A DNA stretch of 64,000 bases from an uncultured Aquimarina sp. (GTDB lineage: Bacteria; Bacteroidota; Bacteroidia; Flavobacteriales; Flavobacteriaceae), in the NCBI GenBank assembly GCA_947495425.1, contig CANLYR010000008.1:85778-149777 (forward strand). Direction: 5' to 3'. The notes under the pieces were generated by a model. It saw only the letters and a list, made by a program, of their open reading frames with translations. It had not been told where the DNA came from and ran no database searches. Shown here in pieces: positions 56,601-64,000 of this stretch. Numbering within the stretch: the first letter of the stretch is position 1; each line of letters opens with the position of its first letter. Both the position numbers and the translations under genes were made by a program.

Positions 56601-59600
56601 AATTAGAAGGTACCAGTACCAGCAGTCATTATATTTATGATGCCTATAATAACCCCACTCAAGAGACTGTCAATTATTCGGGGCATGGCAGTACGGTTAC
56701 CGAACTTACCTATACTAATAGTACCGGTAGCCCCTATTATATAGGAAGGCCAACACATAAAAAAGTAACTTCAACCATCGGCGCCAATAGTTTTAGTACC
56801 GAAGAAGACTATAGCTATACCGGGGCTTTACTTACCACTAAAAAAGTCAAAGGGAATGGCACCCAATTCAATACCGAAACTTATACCCATGATGAGTATG
56901 GTAATATTACGGGTACTACGATAACTCCCTATGGTGAAGCATCGAGAACGACAGCATTCAAATATGATCCCTCACATCGGTTTATTGAAAAATCTACTGA
57001 TATCGATGGCTTAGAAACCACATTTGCCTATGATCCAGCTACCGGTACGCTAAAGACAGAAACTGATCCTTTTAACTTCGTGACCAGCTACCTATATGAT
57101 AAATGGAACCGGGTAACCCATGCGACAGATTACCTGGGCAATACCACGACAACCACCTATACAGAATCCGGGAATTACTATACCGTAACCAGTACAGCAC
57201 CTGATGGCAGTAGTACCTCGTCTCGATATGATCCTTTAAAGCGAAAAGTAAATGATCGTAGCAAAGGTCTGGGTGGGCAATGGACACAAGTAAGCTATGG
57301 GTATGATAAGCTTGGTCGTTTAGAAAAACAAAGTGAGCCGCACTTTGGCAGTGCGCCTACCCAATGGAACACCACCGAATATGATTTTTATGGTCGTGTA
57401 AAAAGCCAGTTGTTATATACCGGAAAGTCCATTAATTATACCTATAATGAGCTTATCACAACGGTTGATGATGGTACCAAAAGTGTCACCACCACCAAAG
57501 ATGCCATGGGCAATGTTGTACAACTAGATGATCCCGGAGGGAGCATCACCTATACCTATTTTGGAAACGGTGCCCTAAAATCATCGAGTTATGGCGGGGT
57601 TACACAAACCATTGAGCAAGATGGATGGGGGCGCAAGACCAAACTCACCGATCCCTCTGCCGGAGTCTATACGTATGCGTATGATGGGTACGGGCAAGTC
57701 ATCAAAGAGACCAATCCCAAGGGCAGTACTGAGTACACCTATTTGCCTACTGGGAGAGTACAACAAACCAAGACTACAGGGGATCATACCCGTATGACTA
57801 CAAATTATGTGTATGACAATACCACCAAGCTATTGACAGCCATGACCGCTAGTGATGCGATTAATGGTACCGCCTATACCTATGGGTACGATTATGATGA
57901 TTATCTGCGCCCGGACAAAGTAACAGAGGATACCGGTACGGCTCAATTTGAGAAAGCGTATACCTATGATAGCTATGGAAGACCTCTGCAAGAATCCTAT
58001 AGCGCACAAACCGCAGGAAACGCCAGTACTAATAGTTATACCTATACCTATGATAGCCATGGGGCGTTTACCGGGTTTAACAACTGGGCGATAACCTCAC
58101 AAAATGCACGCGGGCAAATCACAGGGGTGCAGATGGGTACCGGGGAGACCGAAACCAATACCTATGATGCCTATGGGTTTTTAACCACTACAGAGGTTTT
58201 TAAACCCAATGCAGATGCCCCTCACATACAAAACTCGTATGATTTTAATGCACAACGGGGTACTTTAACCAGTCGCACCCTGGCGGTGAATGCAGGCGCA
58301 AACTCCCTAACCCATACCGAAAGCTTTGAGTATGATAGCCAGGATCGACTTCTTAAGGGAACTAGCCCTTTTGGCAGAACCAATGCGTATGATGCCTATG
58401 GTCGAATCACCACAAATTCTGCAATTGGTGCTTTTGCCTATCAGGAAGGTGATAAACGCTACCAACTTAAAGAGATGACCCTCAATGAGGCTGGAGCAGG
58501 ATTCTATAAAAACCGGGAACGACAACAGATTACTTACAATGCCTTTAAAAAACCGGTTGAGATTCATGAGGCAGGCAAAGGCAGGGTAAGTTTTGAGTAC
58601 GGCCCGATGCATAATCGTACCCGTGCCTGGTATGGAGGTGTTGCAGAAGACAAAAATGATCGTAGGTACCATAAACAGTACTCCTCGATCATCCCGGCAG
58701 AGATCGTACACGATAAAGAGCAGAACAGCTATAAATTTGTGTTTTTTACCGGTGGGGATGCTTATAGCGCGCCTATAGCAAGAATTGAGAAGTTTACCAA
58801 TGGTACCAGCGATGGGGGTGCCATCTACCACCTGCAACGCGATTATTTGGGCAGTATCCTTAACATTACCAAACAAGGAGGTGATAGTATTGATGGCAGT
58901 GGCCTAGTAGAACACCGACAATTTGGAGCCTGGGGTACTGTAGATGGCTATTGGTCTACAGCTACAGATAGCGATACCATGGGATACGATAGTATTCTTG
59001 ATCGTGGGTATACCGGGCATGAGCATTTTTATGATCTTGGTCTGATCCATATGAACGGGCGAATCTATGATCCCCAGATGGGTAGGTTCTTATCCCCAGA
59101 TAATTATGTACAGGATCCGTATAACACACAGAATTATAACCGCTATGGGTATGTTTTGAATAATCCTCTTATATTTGTTGACTATACAGGTGAATGGGCT
59201 GGTGTTGATGACATTATTGCCGGAGCAATAGGTGGTCTTGTTAATTTAGGAGTTAATATTGCCAATGGAAACCTAAGTGGCATGGGCTTTTGGGAAACAT
59301 TAGGCAAAGGTGCAGCTGCTTTTGGATCTGGTGCAGCGGCTGGAGTACTGGCACTATATGGCCCGGCAGGATGGGCAGCAGGAGGTGCTATAGTGAGCGG
59401 TACTAATTCTTGGCTCAGCGGTAATGAAGGTTGGGATATAGTAAAAGATACAGGTATTGGTGCTGTATCCGGCTTAGCTGGTGGCGCTATTGGTAAATAT
59501 ACAGCCCAATTTACGGGTGTTTTGATTCGCGACATGAAAGTTACCAGTCCTTTACTACAAGGGATGCTAGGCGGTGCTTTGGGCAGCGGTATCACAAGCG

Positions 59601-60040
59601 GAGCCTTAAATTTTGGGTCGGCATTAATTGCTGGAGCTAGTTTTGATGAAGCGTTACAAGCAGGAGGACAAGGCGCTTTATCAGGTTTAGCTACAGGCGC
59701 GATAGTAGGTGCTGCTAGTGCAATAGCATACTCTAGAGTGAATGGTGTGAATGCGTTTAATGGCAAGTCTAAAATTGATGTACCAAAAGATTGGACACAA
59801 CATTCAAGTAAAAAGGGTAATGGTATAGTTTTTAAAGATCCAAAGAACCCTCATAATTCAATAAGACAAATGCCAGGAAACCCAAATAGTCCTAATCCTT
59901 CACAACAAAATCCTTATATAAAATTTATGAAAAATGGAATTTTTTATGATGCTATCGGAAATCCTTTACCAAACGGAAATGTTCCTAGTTCGCATATTCC
60001 AGTAAGCAGATTCAATATAAACAAAATGCCAAAGTTTTAA
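53681..60040 (+). CDS. SpvB/RHS-repeat polymorphic toxin
   Basis: A 2119-residue protein with a signal peptide (1-24). SpvB-like N-terminus at about 66-160 (GVTGVAPSIAISYNSQGGNG), FG-GAP/VCBS calcium-type motifs (DxNGDGxxD at about 502, 597, 650, 710), then YD repeats at about 970-1650. The RHS core ends about 1840 at GRFLSPDNYV...NPLIFVDYTGEW, with Tyr where the canonical DPxG junction has Pro. A Gly-rich membrane-like stretch and a variable tip follow (about 2025-2119; NSIRQMPGNPNSP, then SSHIPVSRF), similar to what I recall of Ntox17-type RNase toxins. There is no T9SS domain. The backbone has higher G+C than the tip. Confidence 0.85.
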   Translation: MKSLYTSIYGVLCFLVSTTVLYAQEDTNLNPVDEFTYESHQTNVEEIETLPLSGVETATASETATRSSSSGIGETPGALSVSLTGGANYTVPIAVPPGVTGVAPSIAISYNSQGGNGSAGWGWNLSGISSITRIPANTYHDGTIDPVDFDTKDRFALDGQRLILKSGTYGANGAVYQTEKYSNLKITSHGTSPYGASYGPAYFIVKYPDGSTAYYGNGNGSRSRLEYAMYVWDNPQGIRINYHYKVISGDNNTISIDKITYGAKSAGTPINEIRFEYKTRSRLEQSFVGNVDIQRKNILKGIKVFGNGTPYRNYVIGHNTSGLGYDRVASIQEKTGDNSQAHSPITFTYPTTFSSVGHTQVTSNLGLVNIEKRTAAQVSLDLTGNGKTDFLIYPRTDKNKLWLFKNNDFRRTYTINTGVFEDVFPVKLLNDQNKLLPGMGLTVIQRSGSRRVNLKVYSNEPSNALSLQYTKGWSLPTYNDQNSCESTGSRTRTIPQRYVSGDFNGDGLSDVIAISKPYSFRSCIPEDPCDSPIDVPEPGGEENNTIRSSNCCYCDSYPSRGGWVSFINLDRRITSGYSNRAGRIRNTIKDTDQILTMDVNGDGKTDIVHLTKSRAYIYMLNSSNELEFISETASGYIKTSTQPLVGDYNGDGKGDIMIPDAANSNRFNILLSRGTQFYVTQRAFNFSYGTDYYDPRNGQFDGYNLIPVDINGDGKTDIIDYRTVTKNSSSTGTQEIRVYNNKNTNGELLQFTPGGNKQITSSLKHYPLPMFLSADQRNGSLEFASISNQSISSFSFALDHRKDMALLQVSNNGVEQRIYYGDLVSVEPQDGVDFLYTRGLDQIYPYADVVSLPGIKLVSYIERKVPQASDISTLRQDFHYKGAVTHLGGLGFIGFQYTSRSNWHADDGYLIYDNTTFDLQRRGAVTDTYSTPYTQRFGSIPSDYITKTKNVYEYTEASNKSFTHTLTSSTTQNQLEGTSTSSHYIYDAYNNPTQETVNYSGHGSTVTELTYTNSTGSPYYIGRPTHKKVTSTIGANSFSTEEDYSYTGALLTTKKVKGNGTQFNTETYTHDEYGNITGTTITPYGEASRTTAFKYDPSHRFIEKSTDIDGLETTFAYDPATGTLKTETDPFNFVTSYLYDKWNRVTHATDYLGNTTTTTYTESGNYYTVTSTAPDGSSTSSRYDPLKRKVNDRSKGLGGQWTQVSYGYDKLGRLEKQSEPHFGSAPTQWNTTEYDFYGRVKSQLLYTGKSINYTYNELITTVDDGTKSVTTTKDAMGNVVQLDDPGGSITYTYFGNGALKSSSYGGVTQTIEQDGWGRKTKLTDPSAGVYTYAYDGYGQVIKETNPKGSTEYTYLPTGRVQQTKTTGDHTRMTTNYVYDNTTKLLTAMTASDAINGTAYTYGYDYDDYLRPDKVTEDTGTAQFEKAYTYDSYGRPLQESYSAQTAGNASTNSYTYTYDSHGAFTGFNNWAITSQNARGQITGVQMGTGETETNTYDAYGFLTTTEVFKPNADAPHIQNSYDFNAQRGTLTSRTLAVNAGANSLTHTESFEYDSQDRLLKGTSPFGRTNAYDAYGRITTNSAIGAFAYQEGDKRYQLKEMTLNEAGAGFYKNRERQQITYNAFKKPVEIHEAGKGRVSFEYGPMHNRTRAWYGGVAEDKNDRRYHKQYSSIIPAEIVHDKEQNSYKFVFFTGGDAYSAPIARIEKFTNGTSDGGAIYHLQRDYLGSILNITKQGGDSIDGSGLVEHRQFGAWGTVDGYWSTATDSDTMGYDSILDRGYTGHEHFYDLGLIHMNGRIYDPQMGRFLSPDNYVQDPYNTQNYNRYGYVLNNPLIFVDYTGEWAGVDDIIAGAIGGLVNLGVNIANGNLSGMGFWETLGKGAAAFGSGAAAGVLALYGPAGWAAGGAIVSGTNSWLSGNEGWDIVKDTGIGAVSGLAGGAIGKYTAQFTGVLIRDMKVTSPLLQGMLGGALGSGITSGALNFGSALIAGASFDEALQAGGQGALSGLATGAIVGAASAIAYSRVNGVNAFNGKSKIDVPKDWTQHSSKKGNGIVFKDPKNPHNSIRQMPGNPNSPNPSQQNPYIKFMKNGIFYDAIGNPLPNGNVPSSHIPVSRFNINKMPKF

Positions 60041-60041
60041 C

Positions 60042-60392
60042 ATGATGAATAAAATAATAATTGATGCTATATACAAAAGAATTATTGAATTGTCTGACTT
60101 GAGAATGCAAAGAAAGTTATGGTTAAATGAAAACAATAATACAGGATTAGTTTCTTCTTATAATGAATTAATTTGTTCCTTATTTGACGACTTGAATTTT
60201 GATATTTTCGTTGATGATACAGCTATTAAGATTGGATTATCAAGATCGACTGTACTTGAATTAAATACTCTAAGAAATTTATTAGAAAATTATGTTGAAA
60301 AAGAATCAAGCGAAAAAATAATTGTTGATCCTGAATGGATAAAAATTGTAGAACAGGCTAAAATTATTATAGAAAAGTGGGTCAAAATATAG
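60042..60392 (+). CDS. Candidate immunity protein for the RHS tip
   Basis: A 116-residue protein beginning 1 base after the RHS stop. It is mainly helical and acidic in part (NELICSLFDDLNFDIFVDDT) with no signal peptide. It is AT-rich, as is the toxin tip. Its position immediately behind the toxin end is the classic immunity arrangement. No family is recognised, so it could be a new immunity type. Confidence 0.6.
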   Translation: MMNKIIIDAIYKRIIELSDLRMQRKLWLNENNNTGLVSSYNELICSLFDDLNFDIFVDDTAIKIGLSRSTVLELNTLRNLLENYVEKESSEKIIVDPEWIKIVEQAKIIIEKWVKI

Positions 60393-60438
60393 ATCTGATA
60401 AGCTATTAAAAAGATTTATAAATTTTTTCTATCTAGTC

Positions 60439-60534
60439 GCTCAAAAATTAAGTAATAGTTATCACGATTTCTCCAGGCTTGTGTAGTCTAAGATCGGTGG
60501 GTATGGGTAGGTATAAGAAACAGCTACAAACCAA
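60439..60534 (+). repeat. Cassette-junction repeat, copy 1
   Basis: About 96 bases similar (roughly 70-75% by eye) to 62423-62517. The most conserved 43 bases are 60492-60534 and 62475-62517 (TATAAGAAACAG-TACAAACCAA). Each copy lies after an immunity-type gene and before the next cassette. It overlaps the terminator-like hairpin. Confidence 0.6.
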
Positions 60535-60554
60535 ATTGTTTGTGGCTGTTTTTG
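60518..60554 (+). terminator. Terminator after first toxin/immunity pair
   Basis: AAACAGCTACAAAC (60518-60531) pairs with GTTTGTGGCTGTTT (60538-60551) with one T-G wobble and a 6-base loop, followed by TTG. Copy 2 of the junction repeat has lost most of this stem. Confidence 0.6.
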
Positions 60555-60569
60555 TTGTGTTGGTTTGTG

Positions 60570-62105
60570 GAGAATGGAGCGATATACAACCATACCCGTG
60601 CCTGGTATGGAGGTGTAGCAGAAGATAAAAATGATCGTAGGTACCATAAACAGTACTCCACGATCATCCCGGCAGAGATTGTACACGATAAAGAGCAGAA
60701 CAGCTATAAGTTTGTGTTTTTTACCGGTGGGGATGCTTATAGCGCGCCTATAGCAAATATTGAGAAGTTTACCAATGGTACTAGTGATGGGGGTGCCATC
60801 TACCACCTGCAACGTGATTATTTGGGCAGTATCCTTAACATTACAAAACAGGGAAGTAGTAGTGTTGATGGTGGTGAACTGGTAGAACACCGACAATTTG
60901 GAGCCTGGGGTACGATCGATGGATTTTGGTCCAAAGATACCGGTACTACAATGGGGTATGATAGTATCCTGGATCGCGGGTATACCGGGCATGAGCATTT
61001 TTATGATCTTGGCCTGATCCATATGAATGGGCGAATCTATGACCCACAATTGGGTAGGTTCTTATCACCTGATAATTATGTACAGGATCCGTATAATACA
61101 CAAAATTTTAATCGCTACGGGTATGTTTTGAATAATCCTCTTATATTTGTTGATCCTAGCGGAGAGTTTATTTTTCTCTCTGCGATAATTGTTGGAGCTG
61201 TAGTTGGCGCTTATATTGGAGGTGCTCAGGCCAATGATGGCAACTTGAATCCTACAGAATGGAATTGGAGTAGTGGTAGTACCTGGTTAGGAGTTGGAGG
61301 AGGAGCTCTTATCGGTGGAGTCTCTGGAGGTGTAGGAGCTATTGCAAGTGCTGGTGTAGCCTCGGTATTAACTGTTGGCGGTGCTATAGGTGGAGCGATC
61401 ATAGGAGCTTCTGGTGGTTTAGTTGCAGGAGGAATATCCGGTGGATTTATGAGTTTACTTCCCGGTGGAAGCGGGGATTTTTGGCAAGATGCTTTAAATG
61501 GTGCATTAATAGGAGCAGCTACTGGAGGTGTCATAGGTGGTATTCATGGTGGTTTTTCTACGCCTAAAGGACATAGTTTTTTGACAGGAAATGAATTAAG
61601 ATCACCAGTAAATACAGTCTCTTCTTTGCAAGCTCAAGGGATTAATGGACTTGACGATACATTAAGTTTAAGTGGGAATGGGATTCCTACAGGTTCTGGA
61701 AATGCTAGTCCAGTAGTGCCTAGACCAGCCCCTAGTATTGTAAGAGGAGTTGATGGAATGCATTCTGGAAATCTTAATATCCAAGCACTAGATGAAGTAG
61801 TGATTCATGGGAGTGCTGCTGCTAAGACGGGTACATCATTAGTTAAAGCTGGAACACAGTTTAGTATGCATTCATTGGAAAGATTGGCGCAAAGAGGGAT
61901 AACTCAAAAAATGGCTCTAACTGCAATCAATAAAGGGCAAAAATTTTACGATCCTCTTAATAAATCAATAAATTATGTTCTTCCGAATGGATTTGGTAGT
62001 GGAAAGAGTTTATTAATTGGCACTAATCCTTTAACAGGTAAGGTTACTACAGCTATTAGAAGTAGTAAAAATTTAATAAAAAATCGTTTTATACCAATTA
62101 AATAG
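60570..62105 (+). pseudogene. Displaced RHS core plus toxin tip (orphan cassette)
   Basis: Bases 60570-61153 repeat the end of the RHS core of the main gene (58595-59181) with high identity and a single codon-sized indel, so this is a second copy of the core's last ~195 residues. No start codon or ribosome-binding site precedes it; the first usable TTG lies inside the terminator, so it is a silent displaced cassette. The new tip follows VDPSGEF: a Gly-rich hydrophobic part, then about 80 residues with SMHSLERLAQRGITQKMAL, KFYDPLNKSINYVLPNGF and SLLIGTNPLTGKVTTAIRSS, similar to colicin-E5/DUF4258-type RNase tips. Confidence 0.8.
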
Positions 62106-62113
62106 ATAGTGGC

Positions 62114-62401
62114 ATGATACTAAAGCAACTGATTAAAATACTAAATAAAGCACAAAATCTCAACGGTTTTGAAAGGGTTAATAAGGTAAAGGAATTTCAA
62201 AAAATTGTTTGGGATGATGAAACTATACAGAATGAAATCTTAAACGATATTTTATCTACTTTAGCTTACGATTTTGATTATTATGAACCAAATAAGAAAA
62301 TGAGAGATGAAGATTCAAGTTACTATGGAGATGAACGATTATCAAAAGAAATAAATGCAGGATTAGAAAAACTCAAAAAATATCAAGAAGCCTCGCAGTA
62401 G
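62114..62401 (+). CDS. Candidate immunity protein of the second cassette
   Basis: A 95-residue acidic, helical protein 8 bases after the second tip. It begins MILKQLIKILNKAQNLNGFE and contains KEFQKIVWDDETIQNEILNDIL, and a Tyr/Asp-rich middle. Position and size fit an immunity protein for the RNase-like tip. No signal peptide is present. No family is firmly recognised. Confidence 0.6.
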   Translation: MILKQLIKILNKAQNLNGFERVNKVKEFQKIVWDDETIQNEILNDILSTLAYDFDYYEPNKKMRDEDSSYYGDERLSKEINAGLEKLKKYQEASQ

Positions 62402-62422
62402 ACGGGGTTTCTTCTTCGGCAC

Positions 62423-62517
62423 GAGCAAAACTGAGTAACGGCTAGCACGATGGCTCTAGGCTCGTGCCGTTAAAGATTGGCGGGTATGGATAAGTATAAG
62501 AAACAGTTACAAACCAA
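62423..62517 (+). repeat. Cassette-junction repeat, copy 2
   Basis: Similar to 60439-60534 (copy 1), with the 43-base core at 62475-62517. It lies between the second immunity gene and the solitary third immunity-like gene, showing that cassettes were joined at this sequence. Confidence 0.6.
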
Positions 62518-62574
62518 TGGGTTTGTAAAAGATGGATGGGTTAGAACAGCATTTCCAATTAATTAATCTTTGTT

Positions 62575-62811
62575 ATGGTTTCAATAGGTAATTTTTTAAG
62601 AGAAGAATTAAATGATTATAGTCGTAAAATTATTTTAACGACTATTAAAAATATGGAAGAATCCATGAAAGATCATGAAGAATTGATATTTAATAGGTTT
62701 TCTTTAGATATTTCATTTAGGGAGCAAAAAGTATCAATATATAATGATATCTTCTCGGAAGATGAACCTCTTATATTAGATATTAACGATTTTGTAAATT
62801 ACATTCAATAG
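62575..62811 (+). CDS. Orphan immunity-like small protein
   Basis: A 78-residue AT-rich, acidic protein (NFLREELNDYSRKIILTTIKN; DEPLILDINDFVNYI) with no signal peptide. No toxin tip precedes it, so it is probably an immunity gene left after its toxin was lost. No family is recognised. Its stop is followed at once by the WHH tip fragment. Confidence 0.5.
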   Translation: MVSIGNFLREELNDYSRKIILTTIKNMEESMKDHEELIFNRFSLDISFREQKVSIYNDIFSEDEPLILDINDFVNYIQ

Positions 62812-62812
62812 A

Positions 62813-63134
62813 GCCGCTAAGGGGAGTACGGTGGCTTTGCGAAATGGATGTTTAGCTGGTAAGCTACACTTCGTAACAAAGGTTCCTTTTAAGAAATCAG
62901 GTTTTCCGAATTTCAGTAAGCACTTGTATAGCGGCGGTAAAAATAACGTTTATTGAACCAACAGGAACGAGAGCTGGAGATTTTGCAGCAGCTAATAGGG
63001 CAGCCGGGTACACATCGACACCGAAAGGTTTCACTTGGCATCATCACCAAACGACAGGACGGATGCAGTTAGTTAATTCTTTCATTCATTCGAAAACAGG
63101 GCATACAGGTGGATTTTCATTATGGGGAAATTAA
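62813..63134 (+). pseudogene. WHH-nuclease toxin tip, frameshifted
   Basis: From 62813 one frame gives CLAGKLHFVTKVPFKKSGFP, typical of the start of WHH-type tips, and stops at TGA 62954-62956. From 62952 a second frame continues IEPTGTRAGDFAAANRAAGY, TPKGFTWHHHQTTGRMQLV and SKTGHTGGFSLWG to TAA 63132-63134. A one-base shift therefore splits the domain near 62950. The WHH motif and following residues match the HNH/Endonuclease VII superfamily WHH toxins. There is no start codon, so it is a displaced and inactivated cassette. Confidence 0.75.
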
Positions 63135-63147
63135 ATGAGATAATTCT

Positions 63148-63609
63148 ATGGCTAATTTTATAGAAACAGAAGAATCGACTAATGAGTCACAGATCAGTAA
63201 TTTAGAAAGTAAGTTGGATATTAGCTTTCCTTCCGATTACATCAGTCATTTATTAAAATATAATGGAGAACGATGCGAGCCAAATGTTTTTTCTTTTGAA
63301 GAAAATGGCAACCAAACAAAGTCTTCTATTGATTGGTTTTTAGCACTTTATGATGGGGAATACGATAGTCTCGAGGATTATTGTAATACTTACAAATTAG
63401 AGGAAAAAAGAATGCCTGATGCGTTCTTCCCGATAGCTCATGATCCCGGGGGGAATTTAATATGTATGGACTCTCATGACAGTAAGATTTACTTTTGGGA
63501 TCACGAAAGAGAAGTAGATTATAATCAATCAGATAATAGCAACAGTAATAACCTTTACTTTATAGCAGAGAATCTGAATGATTTTATTGCAAATCTAACT
63601 GAGGATTAG
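63148..63609 (+). CDS. SMI1/KNR4 (SUKH) family immunity protein
   Basis: A 153-residue protein with the SUKH signature: ISNLESKLDISFPSDYISHLLKYNG near residues 16-40, then FFPIAHDPGGNLICMDSHDSKIYFWDHE near residues 92-119. SUKH proteins are the most common immunity partners of WHH and other nuclease tips. It lies 13 bases after the WHH tip, a known pairing. It appears intact although its toxin is broken. Confidence 0.85.
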   Translation: MANFIETEESTNESQISNLESKLDISFPSDYISHLLKYNGERCEPNVFSFEENGNQTKSSIDWFLALYDGEYDSLEDYCNTYKLEEKRMPDAFFPIAHDPGGNLICMDSHDSKIYFWDHEREVDYNQSDNSNSNNLYFIAENLNDFIANLTED

Positions 63610-63610
63610 A

Positions 63611-63916
63611 ATAGTATTAGGACTAGTTAATCAAGCGCTCACACAAGCATTGAGTATCTTTACGGGTAAAAGTGGGGTTGGTATGGATGCAGATCATATA
63701 TTTCCACAAGCTCCACGTTTTCAATCTCAATGGAATAGAGTTAAGTTAGATATACATAACCCTAAAAATATGTCTTGGTGGGCAAGCGGTGCGCATAGAA
63801 GTGCCGCACATAGTTATAATAAAGCTTGGGATGGTTTCTTCAGGCAGTTTCCAAATGCTACTCGACAGCAAATAGAAAGCTTTGGTGGTTCTTTAATGAA
63901 AAGTAACGGATTTTAG
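63611..63916 (+). pseudogene. HNH-like toxin tip fragment
   Basis: An open frame from 63611, without a clear ATG (a TTG is at 63650). After IVLGLVNQALTQALSIFTGK it has DADHIFPQAPRFQSQWNRV, then LDIHNPKNMSWWASGAHRSA and SYNKAWDGFFRQFPN. The DxDH and downstream His/Asn pattern is that of HNH/Endonuclease VII-like RHS tips. No core precedes it, so it is a displaced tip fragment. It would normally be joined to a core. Confidence 0.55.
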
Positions 63917-63918
63917 AT

Positions 63919-63984
63919 ATGGATTTATTGGTCTCAAAAGTAGTTAAAACTATGCACTTTAGTGCATTTCGCTTTAGCTTCTAA
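63919..63984 (+). CDS. Short ORF after the HNH-like tip, possibly a truncated immunity gene
   Basis: ATG 63919 begins 21 codons ending at TAA 63982-63984. It sits exactly where an immunity gene would be. The short length suggests truncation or chance. The bases TATCTTTG at 63992-63999 resemble a -7 promoter box for a gene beyond the window. Confidence 0.2.
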   Translation: MDLLVSKVVKTMHFSAFRFSF

Positions 63985-64000
63985 AAACCCTTATCTTTGA

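Noticed and set aside
58307..58876. Minus-strand open frame of 189 codons under the RHS core
   Set aside because: It is antisense to the RHS core, and a near copy exists at 60462-61049 antisense to the second core. Both are shadows of the duplicated coding region.
59182..59766. Minus-strand Ala/Pro-rich open frame of 194 codons
   Set aside because: It mirrors the Gly/Ala-rich linker of the RHS gene on the other strand; the composition explains the lack of stops.
60540..60570. TTG start for the second RHS cassette
   Set aside because: The TTG lies in the stem of a terminator-like hairpin with no ribosome-binding sequence; the first residues do not match any RHS protein. Treated as an orphan cassette instead.
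1..64000. CRISPR array
   Set aside because: No run of regularly spaced direct repeats was seen on either strand.

Overview
The window is a chromosomal segment of a marine-type Bacteroidota, most likely family Flavobacteriaceae (an Aquimarina-like genus is an inference). The signs are low G+C, promoters of the TTTG-N18/19-TAnnTTTG type, PorP/SprF and PorG-like type IX secretion (T9SS) proteins, C-terminal T9SS sorting domains, a LytS/LytTR two-component pair, a folK-deoxynucleoside kinase fusion and a GH3-family protein.

Region 1 (1-46.4 kb) is mostly conserved core chromosome. It opens with the tail of a PorP/SprF protein, then a Crp/Fnr regulator and a secreted RidA-like protein with a perfect Crp-type operator between them. 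Next come DUF4349, GNAT and VWA-lipoprotein genes, the kinase/regulator pair and a small outer-membrane barrel. A minus-strand envelope block reads porG-like, uppS, bamA, skp, skp, with murI after a terminator; nadK and a CBS protein lie upstream. Plus-strand pdxJ, an alpha/beta hydrolase, a FadL/OmpP1 porin, an SGNH lipoprotein, a holin-like membrane protein, tig, clpP and clpX follow. After them come GH3, DUF2797, a PLP decarboxylase, a LysE exporter, a beta-helix protein, an AsmA protein, a YhhQ-type transporter, folK-dNK, an M19 dipeptidase, a T9SS-sorted M43 metalloprotease, a SpoU methyltransferase, a four-helix-bundle protein, mutS, and a tRNA-Gly/tRNA-Leu operon preceded by a degenerate tRNA-Gly copy.

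Region 2 (46.4-53.1 kb), after the tRNA-Leu terminator, is AT-rich and accessory: a lipoprotein / four-TM protein / charged small protein operon with overlapping frames, an XRE repressor divergent from a tiny DNA-binding-like gene with two perfect palindromes between them, three unrecognised proteins, a single-domain asparaginase-like protein lacking the catalytic aspartate, and a membrane LuxR-type regulator. Two long stretches lack recognisable genes.

Region 3 (53.1-64 kb) is a polymorphic-toxin (RHS) island. A small T9SS-sorted protein with an RHS-like motif precedes a 2119-residue SpvB/FG-GAP/RHS protein with a variable toxin tip and a candidate immunity gene. Downstream is a row of displaced tip/immunity cassettes: a second core copy with an RNase-like tip and immunity candidate, a solitary immunity-like gene, a frameshifted WHH-nuclease tip with a SUKH (SMI1/KNR4) immunity gene, and an HNH-like tip fragment. 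The backbone is visibly more G+C-rich than the AT-rich tips and immunity genes, as expected of tips exchanged by recombination at the conserved core. This island is the most notable system in the window.
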